From contig NC_080057.1 in NCBI RefSeq assembly GCF_026212465.1, positions 10,595,263-10,659,262 of the forward strand: a DNA stretch of 64,000 bases, given 5' to 3'. The translations under genes and the position numbers were made by a program. How positions within the stretch are numbered: the stretch's first letter is position 1; each line of letters opens with the position of its first letter. The stretch comes from Amaranthus tricolor (Eukaryota > Streptophyta > Magnoliopsida > Caryophyllales > Amaranthaceae). This document shows positions 44,244 through 57,301 of this stretch, piece after piece. Below the pieces are notes generated by a model. It ran no database searches and was not told the DNA's origin. It worked only from the letters and a program-made list of their open reading frames with translations.

Positions 44244-47200
44244 CTATGCAGGCTGTGGAGTCTGCCCAGCAATTCTCCTTTCTGCAAACAAACGGACAGC
44301 AATTTGCAACTTCAGAACATCACAATGAAATACACGCTAATATCATCGCTAGTATATTGTAACCATCTAGTTGCACTATATATGGTCAAACCTGGGTCAG
44401 GCTACAGGGTTGGAGCAAAACCATGGCGTGCAGGCCTACATCCGTCTTAAAATAGGCCTGCAAGCTAGCCCGAAAATCCCACATGCCCAACCACAACAGT
44501 CAACAGCCGCTAACCAATATTTCACGACTAAACGTTGATAAAATAATAGAACAATTCACAAACTCTTTAATAATGTATTTAGAAGAAAAGGTTGATATTA
44601 ATAATTAAAAGTTAGTTAAAAAAGGAAAAGCAAAGAGTGGAAACTGTGCATAGAATTCCAGAGAGAAAATGTAATATGAAAATGGACACTGAATTAATAC
44701 CTCCTGCAGCAACAAGCTTTTCCACACGTGCAACAATATGTTTCCCATAAGTGTATTTCTTCAATGCATTTAAATGAACCTTAATTCGGGACAAAATATG
44801 CTCTCTTTGCTGATCACTGCAAGTTTCCAACACCTTCTGTACGACATAATTAGCAAATTGGTCCTTCATCATCGCCTAAAATAGCAAATAAGAAAATATC
44901 TTCAGAAATATTATATATGCACGACTGTTGCAAAGCGAATTTACAAGTAAAGGTATCGTCCTATTTATAGGAAAATGACACCAATTTGCAAACAAATTAA
45001 TGTTTACATCAAAGAGTTGCCAAGTAGAAATCAAGCAGTGAGGCACATAAAAGCACAATTTAAGAAACGATGTATTCCACATTATAATGAAAGGAGAGAC
45101 CAATACTAATTTGACAAACCTGAAGAGGCTCATTTTCATCAGTAGTGCCAAGCATCTCATTTACCAGAATTTCTCGTTCTTCTGCATTGCCAAAACACAG
45201 ACATTTTTCAACAACATTGGAAGCAAACTTCTGCTGGCTCATTTGAACTATCTTCCCGGCCAACTCCCTGATAATTTGTGTCCGCTCATGTGGCTTCCCA
45301 TGTTCCAGGACATGCTGCTCACAGAAGTTACAAGCGATTCTCCATGTTAGAGAAGAGTTCCATTAACAAAAAATGAATAATCAACTAAACATCAAACGGT
45401 TTGGAACACATAACTCTAGAAAAAGTACCACGATTACAAACCACAAACAACAAATGCAACTGCACCCTACACGCTATTCCTTTGTTCCCCATTTCCTCTT
45501 TCATTATTTTCAGCGACTGACTCAACATTTCAAACACGCATCTAAATTTAAACAGGCTAAAAAATAAAAACCCACATCTCTAGTTTACTAGTCTTACTAA
45601 AAACAAGCAAAAATAGGCATCAAATAGCAGGAATTACAAGTTTTATTTACAAAAAGGTTTCCAAAATGGCTCTCTAAACATTGAATATAGCTCAAAGAAA
45701 TGGTTATGATTTTGAGAATTTAAACCTGAGAACAGTCAAACACCCCAAGTACAGATAAATTGTGATGATGACACACCTGAACGACATAATTTCCATACTG
45801 ATCCTGTGCCAACATACTAACTGAACCCAGAATCTCATCCATAACTTTGCACTGAGTCTGTGGGTCTTTGCAGTGCTCCAGAACTCTCTATAACCAGCAA
45901 AAAAAAATTAGGGATATAAAGTTGATTCATAATACTAAATCAAGCATGTGCGACTACAGCAACCAGCCAATTAACCTGAATCACACGACATCCATAAGGA
46001 TGAGTTGAAAGAGTAACAACTTGATCAAAAAATGATTCAACTATAAACTGAATATGCTCTTCAGGGACACATTCAATGCATTTCTGAATGACATGGTTCC
46101 CATTTTGATCACGCACACATCGCATTATACTACCATCAAGCTCTTGAACCATTTTGATCTTCTGATCCAGATCAACTACTTCAATAGCCTGTCAGCTCGA
46201 ACAGATTAGAAAAAATACCAATTACACAATTCTCCGGAAACACATGAGACAAACAAGTCATAGTGAAGCAAGTGCCAAGGAACAAACTTAGAAAAGTGAA
46301 ATCTTAGCAAATAATCCCTCAGTTTTTCATTCTTCCACCTTTCTATTTTGAAGCGTTAGGCGTTAGTTTTTTTTGGTTGATACTCCACTTTTTGAATACA
46401 TCTTCTAGTTTACTAAAGCAAAAATATTGCTTTCTTTATGATTCATCCCACAATTTAAAGAAACAGTGAACAAAAAAAAGGGAATGTATTACAGTTTCAT
46501 AAGAACCAAAATGCAGCAATTGCAACTACGACTATGACTCATGCCTTACACAGAAAAATAAACAATTAAAAGAAGCAATATCATTACAAGAAACAGATTC
46601 TATACCTTAGCACTAAAAAACAATAAAGGGAATAAAGCACAACTCAGTGACAGGTACCAAGTCATTCGAAAATTTAAAATAAATGATCAAGGAATATCTC
46701 GCATAGAATAAGAAATGTTTGCATGTAATAGAATTTAGCACTTAAATATAACAGCTAATAAGAATTTATGGATCACGACTTAGTCAAGAGTACCTTTTGG
46801 ATAACACGACAGCCGTACATTTGCAGGCTAAGGTTCAACACATGACCATCAAGCTTGCTAGCAAGTTCTCTTCTTTGAGTATCCAACCCATGCTCAAAAA
46901 ACTGGCAGTAACACCAAATTATATACATTAACACAGAGAAATTAGTGCCTGAAGATATTAATAATCAATCAGTTTATATGCTCCAGACAAGGACGGAATA
47001 AGAAAAGTGGTCATTACCTTCTGAATTACGTAATTCCCAAATACATCAGTCATCAGTGCAAGAGCTCGAGGTATAATTTCATCAAAAACAATAATTTTCT
47101 CTTCTTTGGTAGCAGTTTCAAGTTTTTGTTGGATGAAACGACTCCCATACTGATCCCCACTGTTTAAGCAGGACAATAAATTAGAAATCAAAACCAGGAA

Positions 47201-49828
47201 CTTGCACCCAAAGGGCAACTCAATCACATACCTGAATTCAAAAACGTGGCCGGCAATTTCCGAAAGCTCAAAACATTTTGTCTTATTACTTTTGAACTCC
47301 TCTAACAATGACGATCCGAAATTGCCATCCATGTGCCAAGGTCCCATGACACCACCCCCCAAGTTTCTTATTGAAGAAGGGTAACGCATGTTTAACTCAT
47401 TGTGCCTTAATGGGCTACCTGGCCCACCAGGTGAATTTGGAATCACAGGACTCGTCAATGGACTTCCAGGATATCCCATGCCAACCCCAAATGCATGATT
47501 CCCATAGTAACCATGATTAGAACCACTGGATTTGTTTCCCAATGAAGCACCAAATTGTGATTTCTGGGGTGACAATCCCATATAAGCCTTTTGGATCATC
47601 TCCATGTAGTAATTCTCATGGGAAGGGTCATTCAAAGCAGCCGTCTGTGCATACTCAGCTGATCTAAGATACTGAAGATACATTGCATCAGTAAGAGAAG
47701 GCTGCAGAGCATTTCCTGAAATTTGATTTGCAAACCGACCAGATTCTGGAGAAGGTATTAAATTCTGTCCAGAAGGTAAACCGCCTGCCAGAACTCTTGA
47801 ATCAAGCCCATGGACTCCCATAGCTGAAGCAGCAACATTTTCCAGCAATGGAGGCAAATTGAAGTTATTAAGCTGGCTTCCCATCATAGATGGCACAGTT
47901 GAGTTCAAGGAAAATCCACCCAAGCCATAATTTGCATAAGATGCGCTAGTTCCATCTAAATGGGTATAATTAGGGGACAAACCAGTTCCATTAATAGAGG
48001 ATGGAGACATTCCCTTAGAATATGGAACACCAGAGCTGAAACCAGATTTTGGACGCTCAACCTGGGGGCTCCTCAGATCGGAGCCACCCATGTTGCTTCT
48101 AGCAGCTGAATGAGCAGCAGAAGGCATATGCAAATGACTTGATTCAGACTTCTTCATATATGAATGTTGCTTAACGTGTTCATGACCACTAGGCATATTA
48201 AATAAGTAGTTATGGGGATCAGAACTGTCTTGCTCAATCTGTGATTGCAAATGATCTCCATTGTCAAGATTACCATTTGTCTTGAGATTCATGCCCGATA
48301 AAGCAGCCACCAGATCAGAAGAATCGTTCTTTCCCGATGAGAGTCCATTGAATGAGCTTGGACCAGCCGCACTCTTTTTTGGTGCTCCTGCCCTGCCTTC
48401 CCCAATAGGAGTAGGGCAAGGACTCGGAGCCCTAGCAATATGTTGAGGATCAGGTGTAGTGCTTCTTGACAAAGATGAACCCAATGCAGCAGCATAGGAA
48501 TATGAAGCAGGTGAGGCAACATTCTGGGAGGCAGAAGAACCCTGAATATTCGAACCTTCTCGCCGCAACATAGCTAGTTCAGCTTCAGCTGACGCCATTG
48601 TATCAACACTTTCATCAAAAGCGTTGCGGCTGGCAGGCCGAGAGGGATGTCTTGAGGGAGGATTAGAACGACCTAAATCATTCTGTCATGATAAATTGAA
48701 AAATTAATAAACAAATAAGTTAGCTGTTAAATTAGACCAAGAATAATAACTTAAACATAGGAGTTATAGAAGGCATTGATATCTAAAGATCATGAATAAT
48801 TTAACTACCAACTAAACAAACTGAAAAATGTAAAGCACAAAGGAGTGACTATCTAATAGCAAATACTGAACCAAAAGCTTAGTTCCAGTGCAACTCTGTT
48901 CAATAACAAACAAGGCCAGTAACAATCAGCTACCAACAACACAAATAAAGTTCGCTACAGTTCACACTTAAATCGGAGTGCAAGCACAGAACTCACAAAA
49001 AGAACCTCTTAAAATTAAGACGACTAAGAAGATCAAAGCGTAAACTGATCATCCAAAACACACTGAAATAAAACATCATGTCAAGCTTTAATCTAATCAT
49101 GAAATGTCAGACGCCAACTACAAAGAGATAGTGAAGCCCCAATAAGTGAAAGAAGTGCAATAAACAAGAATCAAACACAACACATAACCAGCAACATATA
49201 CCTGAAAAATTTCAGCCAGACTCTTCTGCTTAGTGCCAAGTCCAATACCCGGCAGGCCAGGCAGTCCATCCTTACCCCAATCAGCTGACCCCTGAACCTT
49301 GTCCGGCTCAACCTCCCTCTCATCTTTCTTCGAACTAAACCCCGGAGGCATCAAATAAGGAGACCTACCAGGTCCATTCTCAGCCTTAGTCCCTTTCCTC
49401 TTATCCCCAATTCCGCCTAACACAGAGCTCCCACCTTGCAACCTTTGTGCAAACCTCCAATCCTCCTTCGATAAAAGTGGCGGAGGCAATCTAGGATTCA
49501 AGTTAACGTTCGAATAATAATACGACAAATAAGCAGGATCAGACCTTAGCTCCTCCTCAGACATTGCACCATTGCCATTATTCTTACTCTTGGCAAATTC
49601 AGTAAAAGCATCAGTGTTCCCAAAAAGCCCCCCTACTGCGCTCAACGACCCCTCCACAGTCGGAGGGGCTGAACCACTCCTGTAAATATTAAGCTCACGC
49701 TCGCGGTCATCGGCTGGCTCTTGCTGGCGCCTCTGCTCACGGAGCAACTTCTCTAATTCATCCGCAAAAGACCCCTCGTTTTCTCCACCTATCATTTGTC
49801 TCCTTCCCATTTCAGATAACATTGTCAC
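44244..49828 (-). CDS. Pumilio/PUF RNA-binding protein, plant APUM1/2-like, nine exons
   Basis: Exons (minus): 49828-49202, 48682-47232, 47159-47018, 46901-46794, 46188-45976, 45887-45777, 45314-45120, 44875-44701, 44281-44244. All introns are GT-AG and the joined frame is open for 1019 residues, close to APUM1/2 size. The N-terminus has the conserved [18 protein letters not shown] and [20 protein letters not shown] blocks; exon 2 is a long low-complexity Ser/Gly/Asn region. Exons 2-8 give eight PUF repeats. Base-contact motifs, repeats 1 to 8, are SRxxQ, NYxxQ, CRxxQ, NHxxQ, CRxxQ, NYxxQ, SNxxE, NYxxQ. By the PUF code these read UGUAUAUA. PUF proteins bind mRNA 3' UTRs in the cytoplasm and repress or destabilise them. 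Translation could start at 49828 or at the second ATG, 49822. Confidence 0.95.
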
Positions 49829-50610
49829 ACTCTACAACACAGTAAACCCTGAAATTAAACCAAACCCACAAACCCTAGATACCCTGATACCCCTATATCA
49901 TATCAAAGCTCAAAACTTTCTAAAACCCTTATATCATATGAAAGCCCAAAACTTTCAAAAACCCCTATATCATATCAAAGCTTAAAACTTTAATATAAAT
50001 TATTTACACCTAAAGAAGCTTTAATACAGCTATTTAATTCCATGAACAACGAAAAAACATAAAAGTAAGTTATTACTATAATTGATCAAGAACCAATCTT
50101 TTTAATTTAAGTTTAACTACAAAGTTAATTAAAAATCAACAAAGGAAAAGATGGGTGATAGAAATGATTATCTGAGTTTGATGATCGGATGATGATCAAG
50201 CAACAGCAAACTCCATTTCTCAAGATTTCTCTTACATTTAATCAAAACCCATCTCAGCAATAAATCAAAATTTTCTTTAACAGAATGATATTTTTTTGGG
50301 AATTTAGGACAGAGAAAATTAGGTTCTAGAAGATCGGAGATGAATTATTCAACGGTTGAGATCAATTCCGGCGGCTATTTATCGAAAGGGTTTCTTTTGT
50401 TCTTACCATCAGTTCCCTTCTTATTGCAAGAACCTTTGTTTAGGGTTTTTGTAATGTTGATTTGTGGACTTTTTTTGTGTGTGAATTAAAAAATAAAATA
50501 AAAATTAGAGGGGAGAGAAAATGAGTCTCATCAAACTGAAAAAAAATAAGGTTTACCTGACTTGCTTTTTGATAATAACTTTTTATTTTTTTATTTTTTT
50601 AGGTAATAGC
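49829..50610 (-). promoter_or_regulatory. 5' UTR and promoter region of the Pumilio gene
   Basis: Upstream of the start codon the minus strand carries no protein-like ORF. Short repeats of CATATCAAAGC/CCCCTATAT occur at 49890-49985. A 5' UTR intron is possible but not provable here. The region ends about 780 bp upstream at the foldback element, so the promoter must be compact or overlap that element. Confidence 0.45.
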
Positions 50611-50614
50611 ATTC

Positions 50615-51560
50615 TTTTTATAGCTGGTCTTAAACGAGACGGCCTCATAATGAGACCGTCAATTTGAGCCAGTCCAATTCATGCGTGTATCAACCTCATA
50701 TGCTTTCTCTTGTTTTTTTCATTTTCTGGGCATTTTTCAATTTTAATCTTAAAGGTGTCAATTTTGACCTTAAATGTATTCATTTTAACTTAAATGTATC
50801 AATTTCAACTTAAAAACTTTAAACACATCAATTAACATAAAATTTTCAATTTTGGCCTATTTTTGATCAATTTTGACGTTAAATTGATGAATTTCTACCT
50901 AAATATTGTTTTATTTCACAATCTGAAACGAAGTTAATAAAATGGTATTATTTTATCATTCTATGGATGAACTTTAAACAACAAATAAATGGTCAATAAC
51001 ACTATTAATAATAGTGTTAAAACATTGCACAATACAAGTATTTTTATTCAATGCAACACGATGATTCTAATGGAACTTCTAATATTCAATTATCGTTTTA
51101 AAAATAAGTATTCAAATTGTATAGATATATTGTATAGCATTTAGTTCAAATGTAATAGGTTAATAGTTTTAACACTATTATTGATAGGTTTATTGACCCT
51201 TCATTTGTTGTTTGAAATTCATCCATAGAATTATAGTATAATACCATTTTATATAACTTCGTTCTAAAATTGTGAAACAGAACCATATTTAGGTAGAAAT
51301 TGATCAATTTAATATTAAAAATGATCACTTACGGGTTCAAATGGAAATTTTTTACTTTAATTGATATGTTTAAGTTTCTCTACGTTGAAATTGATACCTT
51401 TAAGGTCAAAATTGATACCGTAAAGATCAAAATTGATAAGTGCCCAGAAAATGAAAAAACAAGAGAAAACGCGTGATGTTGTTACACTCACGAATTGGGC
51501 CGGCCCACTCTTGGTCACAATTTGAGATGGTCTCGTCCAAGTTTTGGTTATTTTTATAGT
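50615..51560. mobile_element. Large foldback element upstream of the Pumilio gene
   Basis: Arms of about 420 bp (50615-51035 and 51145-51560) are inverted copies with a loop of about 110 bp. Matching stretches include TTTTCATTTTCTGGGCA / TGCCCAGAAAATGAAAA and TTCATCCATAGAATTATAGT-type blocks near the loop. AGCTGGTCTTAAACGAGACG and its partner form the ends. There is no ORF. The outer ends resemble the block at 6050-6105 beside the FRS remnant. A target duplication was not resolved. It is probably a non-autonomous Mutator-type foldback. Confidence 0.85.
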
Positions 51561-51581
51561 AGTAGTAAATATTAATAGGTG

Positions 51582-51583
51582 TA

Positions 51584-51644
<61 letters not shown>

Positions 51645-51662
51645 GTTATTATTATTATTATT
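51582..51662. repeat. (ATT)n microsatellite, probable LINE tail
   Basis: On the minus strand this is a TAA-repeat tail directly 3' of the LINE remnant, as in many plant L1 elements with simple-repeat tails. Confidence 0.85.
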
Positions 51663-52430
51663 TTGGAAGAAGAAAGAAATTCTATTAAAAACGCAAACAT
51701 GTACAAGTGACAAGCCTAGATAGACACAACTGACTTCTATTAACTGCATCATATTGCTAGATACGCACACCTTCTCGGAAGGGTTTCCTACCAGCATTCT
51801 TCATGTGCATAAAAGATAGAGTGTAGGTCTCAAAAAGAATGTAGGAAGCCATAGGAGTCTCCTAAAAAAAAGAAAAAGAAAAAAAACCAAAACTATACAT
51901 CATATATGGTCCTATACATCCAGCTAGTATCTCTATCGTCTTCTTTGACTCAGATAGTAGTGGAGCGGGCCTTCACTTCGTGCTTAATAGTCTTCAAAAC
52001 AATTTCAATGGACTTAACTTTTGCTTGCTAAATCGCTTTATTTCAGGTTTGCCATATCTGGATATTAAGCAGTTCAGGGCGGTGCAAAAAACTTGGTTGA
52101 GGACATTCTCCATTTTTTTTCAACTAAATTACTCAACGAAGATATTCGAGCATTAGACCCAAGTCATGTTAGAACCACATCTACACAAGTTTTACTAAAT
52201 CTGCACGCAAAGAACAAATGGTCAATGGATTCTTTTTCATCACCACAAAGTGGACAAGACACATTTGGGGTTACTCCCAGCTTGAAAAAGCGGTCTTTGG
52301 TCTTGAGTTTATTAAGGAATGCGAGCCATAGGATGAATCGAGTCTTGGGGAGAGCATGCCTTGACCAAACTTTCCTTGCCCGGTTCACCTTCCAGGGGGG
52401 GGGGGGGTTGCAGCCTTGCCCAATTTTATT
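51663..52430 (-). mobile_element. 3' end of an L1-type LINE
   Basis: Frame 52388-52164 encodes KVWSRHALPKTRFILWLAFL and LGVTPNVSCPLCGDEKESIDHLFFAC, the zf-RVT (reverse transcriptase zinc-binding) domain at the C-terminus of plant LINE ORF2. The remaining about 500 bp is decayed ORF and 3' UTR, ending in the TAA-repeat tail. The upstream RT and endonuclease are missing: the element is 5'-truncated, as is usual for LINE copies, with a 13-base G run at the break (52397-52409). Confidence 0.85.
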
Positions 52431-52433
52431 TTT

Positions 52434-52443
52434 TTATTTATTA

Positions 52444-52495
<52 letters not shown>
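52434..52495. repeat. (ATT)n microsatellite
   Basis: A second ATT tract at the 5'-truncated side of the LINE. Confidence 0.9.
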
Positions 52496-52497
<2 letters not shown>

Positions 52498-52559
52498 TTT
52501 CTTAATGAAGTTCTCACAAAGTCACGCGAATTAAGAAAAATAAAATTTTGTACATAGTC

Positions 52560-53354
52560 GATTTATTATTTTATTGAATAATAAATTTGATGAAGAAAAA
52601 GAAAGAATCATAAACAATATAAAAATATTAAAAGAAGGCTAATGGAAAATATATGGGGACTACAATTGATAAAAAATGTCTTTATAAAGTTAGTGGGAAA
52701 CATATGGAGATTATAAAGAATTTGAAAGTGTTAAAATGAAGTTAATGGAAACATGTGAAGACCAAAAGTATTATTATAATATTTAAATGAAAATGGACAA
52801 GGTTAGTTTTGTCCAAAATATGTCATATAAATAGAAATATTCTTTGTGGGAACAACAAACGGAACACCCAAAAATGGCAAATGAGAACTTCTTTAAGGAA
52901 CGGAGAGAGTATTTTTGAAAAATTCCAGCTATTCGGTATAATTGATGAGAATAAACTCAACCGTTGTTTATCCTTAATTTTTCACTTATAAAGAAACTTT
53001 GAAAATCGGTATAAACAATAGGCTTTTTATTTTTTAATAAATATACCAAATAGATGGCTTTATTTAAAAATAAATAATAAGTAAATTTATTTCCAGCGAA
53101 TTAAGTAAATGTTAGTTTATTAACAATTTACCCTTATTATCATTAATATTTGCTAGTAATTTCAACATTCAAATTAGTTAATGTGGAACTACTAAACATT
53201 TAGCGTTATTATTTTAGTTGACATTAAGTTTAGTTTCTTATTTGTTTAGTTCTATAATAATCTATTATCTATTTATTATCTATCAACTATTAATTATTAA
53301 CTATCAACTATTAATTATTAACTATCAACTATAAAAAACAAGCAACTTATTATA
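52560..53354. other. AT-rich spacer, no gene seen
   Basis: Contains tandem AACTATCAACTATTAATTAT units (about 53285-53335). No coding-like frame. Confidence 0.45.
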
Positions 53355-53613
53355 CTCCCTCCTATTCACCTTAGGTGTCTCATTTACTTTTGAGATACTA
53401 TTTATCTATCATTCTTAAATTGCATTTTATTATTAATCTATAAGTTAAAACATAATCATGTGAGATCTTATTTAATTCGTTTTCATGTAAAGATTATTAA
53501 TATCAACTTTTTATAATTTTTAATTATATATAACTCGATATATTAAGGATTGAATAAGTGCATTGGATAGAGTGCATAAAGTAAATGGGACACTTAAGAT
53601 GAATTAGAGTGAG
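53355..53613. mobile_element. Stowaway-like MITE, 259 bp, TA target site
   Basis: Starts CTCCCTCCTATTCACC and ends with the inverted GTGAATTAGAGTGAG-type sequence (GATGAATTAGAGTGAG). Subterminal GTGTCTCATTTACTTT matches AAGTAAATGGGACAC inverted. TA is present on both sides. No ORF. Confidence 0.85.
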
Positions 53614-53639
53614 TAATATTCATTTTCCAATCTAATAAA

Positions 53640-53961
53640 CAGTGCCTTTTAAACTTATGCCACGTGTACCTTAATAAAACCAGATTGCTCCACGTGTTTA
53701 TATTTTCCTGTTCATTACCTTCCCATTTCTAATCCTTCCTCAGTTTCATTCAGCTTCCTTCACCTTCCATTCCTGAGTGCTCTTCTTTATTGTCCACAAA
53801 ACAAGGGAAATTTCATGCTGATAAACTGCACTTGCTTCACCGATTCCAGGCCAATCATCTGGCAAATCATCAATTTCATTGAAGTTTCTCTTTTACATTT
53901 GGTTTTTGAATAATCACGGTAAGATCCAGGCCACTCTCTTCTACATTGATCTTTTCCATTT

Positions 53962-54004
<43 letters not shown>

Positions 54005-57000
54005 TTTTTAATTTTTTTTAACGGTTTCCTTACATTTTTGAATAATCACGGTCTCCTTACATTCTTGGTCAAGCTCAAGCACCAGGTCCAACCTCCTATG
54101 ATTCTAAGGTTCCTCTAATGTTGGCTGGAAACCGAACCAAGAGACCAGATTTTCTTAGAAAATTTAAGATTTTATCAGGGTGGTTGGGATATTTCAAATA
54201 AGCATTACTGGGTGGTACGGGACTTTGTCATTTTTTCGGGGGTTATATGCGTATTAGTTTTGTATTTCTCTTGTTGAGCAGTTTGATTTTGCTGAATATG
54301 ACAATTTAATATGGCTTAAGATGTTTGAGTTTGTTTGCTTTGTGCAAAATGTTTAGGTATTATTGTATTTGTTATGATATTAGATCTGCCCCTGAGTACC
54401 AATCAGATTCGGATAGGCAAGTGCCGGGTCTTGTAGACTTAGTTGCAACTTGAAACTTCCCTTGTTTAGTAGCCCTTCACTAAAACGTTAAGATTGTGTA
54501 CAACCACTCCACCATTGCCCTTTTGGATTGTTTGAGGATGAAATATGGATACATGAGGTGAAATAATACTCTCAACGTCATGGGCGGATAGATGAAATTC
54601 CAAGTCATTTATTAGTGGTTTCTTCTTGGACTTTTGTATGTTGCATAATTTTAGATATTATTGAAATTTTCTATTAATGTCTGATTAAATTTATCTGGTG
54701 TCTGATTGACCATCCATGCCTTTTGAAAGTAGGTTCTTCTCATGGTGTTTGTGTGGTCTATTTTGCTTTCTTTTGAGATACCGCTCTGGACATTGTTTCC
54801 TTCTGATGACTATGGATCGAAAGCATAATGGACTCTCATCTAATTGGTTCCTTTCAATGCTTTCATTTTCCTTGTCTTTTAACATATTTCACTAAATTCC
54901 AATATATTGTACAACTCAAAAAGTAGCAAAAATTGGTTTAATTTCAGCATTTTGTGTAAATCCTATCTTTACTATTTTGATGTTCTATCATATATGTTCC
55001 AATCCATTATTGCAGATTTTATGCGGATGATGTTCCCATTAGGGAGATAAGGAGAACTTCAGCAATGAAGTGCGATTTTTCCTTCCAAACTGATGTCATT
55101 GTATTCTACAATATGGGATGCCTAAATTTGGGCCACTAATAGGGGCAAGTACAAAGTAGATTATAGGTATGCTACAGTGCCACAGTGCTCCTTAGAGTAG
55201 AATGAATTTTAGATCCATAAAATCAATACCTTGCAAATAACTAGATAAACTACTTCACACAATCAAAACAGTAGGGTGCACATGGTTTTGACACAAACAA
55301 CTTTTTTGGCTTTCTGATTTGCCTCTTTCTTCAAAATAGCTTTATTCAATAACTTGTTATTGACCACAACCACTCCAATTATCTATAAAATTCAAGTCTT
55401 CACATATATTTCATCCTACAACCGGTGCATACACAAGCTCTTGCACTCTAAAAAATACATAGGGAACTCATTAATTTTCTCATATTTTGTCTAAATATAC
55501 AAACATATACGTGTGCTTTATTGATATAATAAGTGTTTTCCCTTTCTACAAATTTTTACAGGAAACTCTTCGCTACAGCTTCAATCTGAACTTAATATAG
55601 GTATGCTTACACTTATTTTCTTTTATGTGTTTTTTTAACTAAACATGTTTATTGATGACATTTAATTCATGCTGGTTGCTGTTTTTTTTTTGTGTTGTTT
55701 AATTTCTGTTTATGTTTAAGTATAATAGGATTTATTTCTATATCCCTCTGTCCCTCTGTATACTTACTTTGAGAGCACCCTTGATATCTAGAGTTTGAGC
55801 AATTAGAAATCCTATTTAAATGACAATTGTAAGCTTAATCGAATAAATTAACTGTTGTTGATTTGAGTAGTAGTTTATTGTTAATTTGTAGTTGTTTTAG
55901 TGCGGGTTGAACATAACTTAAAGGCATGTCAAGTATAACCAGATGAAATTTTAGTTAAGTGACTATGGAGGTAAATGTGTTGTAGATACATATCATATTG
56001 ATCATAGATACGTTCAACTTGGTATTGTTGCAAAACCATGGGCTGAACGACTATATGGTTATTGTAAGAAATTAGGAATTAGCTAGACTTTGTTTGATAT
56101 TTTCTTTAAATGTTGCAAGGTAGTTGTGTTTTAGAATACATAGTCATAGCACAAATGCAAGATTGAATGACCGACAAAGTCGTATGCATTCGCGTTTCAT
56201 AATCCTTAAACGCATGATTCTTAATTGTACATGTCTCCCGATCATGAAGCCATATGATAGCTAATTCACTCTTTGCAACTGTCAACCTATGCGTAACTCG
56301 TCGACAACTTTTCACACTCAACATTGTGACCAAGTGGTGATGCCATTAATATTTCAAATGCACGAAGTGTGTGCTCCACAACACGTTCAGCGGCCTCCTT
56401 GAGACCACATAGTAGCCGCTTTTGTAATCTTGCTGTTAATCAGAGTAATTAAAGAATTCACCATATAAAGAAGCCATGAACCATCTCATTTTATTATTCC
56501 AAATTCCCAATGGTTCCTTCCTTGGAAAGTGTTTACCCACATTCGTATAAAAGCTATTGTCATGAAGCCATGAAATAGTTTATTGATAGAAGAAGTATGT
56601 TCAATACTGATGTTCTTTCCTAACAAAACGTTTAATTAGTTTAGGATAGCAGCTTTTGTGTTTGTCCGTTAACTAATCCACTTAAGAGGATTGATTGACA
56701 TCAAGATTATAGAGGATAGCAGCTTTCGTGTTTATCCGTTAACTAGTCCACTTTCTTTTTTAGATACTTGTTGTTGTTCATACTATCCAAAGCTTGTCAA
56801 TATTTAGGTAATTTCAACAGGGACAGTGTTTGCAATATGAATATGCACGTGGCATTTACGCAAAAAGAGCTATCCAACTGTTAAAGAAAGATAATTTTGG
56901 TTTAGTGCATAAATCTTCATGCTAACCACTTCACTTATCTGCTTAGACATGGCATAGTTCAGATGTACATAAGTGAAGCTCTGGAAAATAAATTCATCAA

Positions 57001-57301
57001 TATGTTATTAATCACTTTGGCTGAATAAATGTATGTTTTGTGGATTACAATTTTATTTTTAGGTTTAAAATTAATACTTCATTCTTTTTGATTTCATCTT
57101 ACTTTGATTTACATTTCTACATTGTTTTTTCTTATGCTAACCCTAACTTGCATTTGGTGGACTGTTTCTGATGTCAAATGACTTTGGCTTCAAGTACTCA
57201 TGTTCTATTAAGTTAGAAGCAATTTTAGGAGGAAGTATTAGCCTTTTCTCCACTCAAAAATAGCAACATCAAAATATTTTTTTTTTATTTTATTTTTTAT
57301 T
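53640..57301. other. Unassigned 3.6 kb; promoter-like start, no clear ORF
   Basis: Two CCACGTGT (G-box/ABRE-like) copies lie at about 53661 and 53691, followed by a CT-rich leader-like stretch (53745-53850) and a poly-T run (53963-53999). Scattered coding-like bits exist, for example 55019-55080 reading FYADDVPIREIRRTSAMKCD after an AG acceptor. No continuous gene model works. This may be a decayed or non-coding gene. I see no transposon ends here. Confidence 0.35.
56287..56430 (-). pseudogene. Unrecognised coding-like remnant
   Basis: The minus strand from 56430 reads 47 codons of balanced, helical sequence (RLQKRLLCGLKEAAERVVEH ... ILMASPLGHNVECEKL) to a TAG. No start or domain is recognised. 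Possibly one exon of a decayed gene. Confidence 0.3.

Noticed and set aside
51357..51797. Frame with a long Asn run
   Set aside because: The Asn run is the (ATT)n LINE tail, and the flanks are foldback-arm and LINE 3' UTR sequence.
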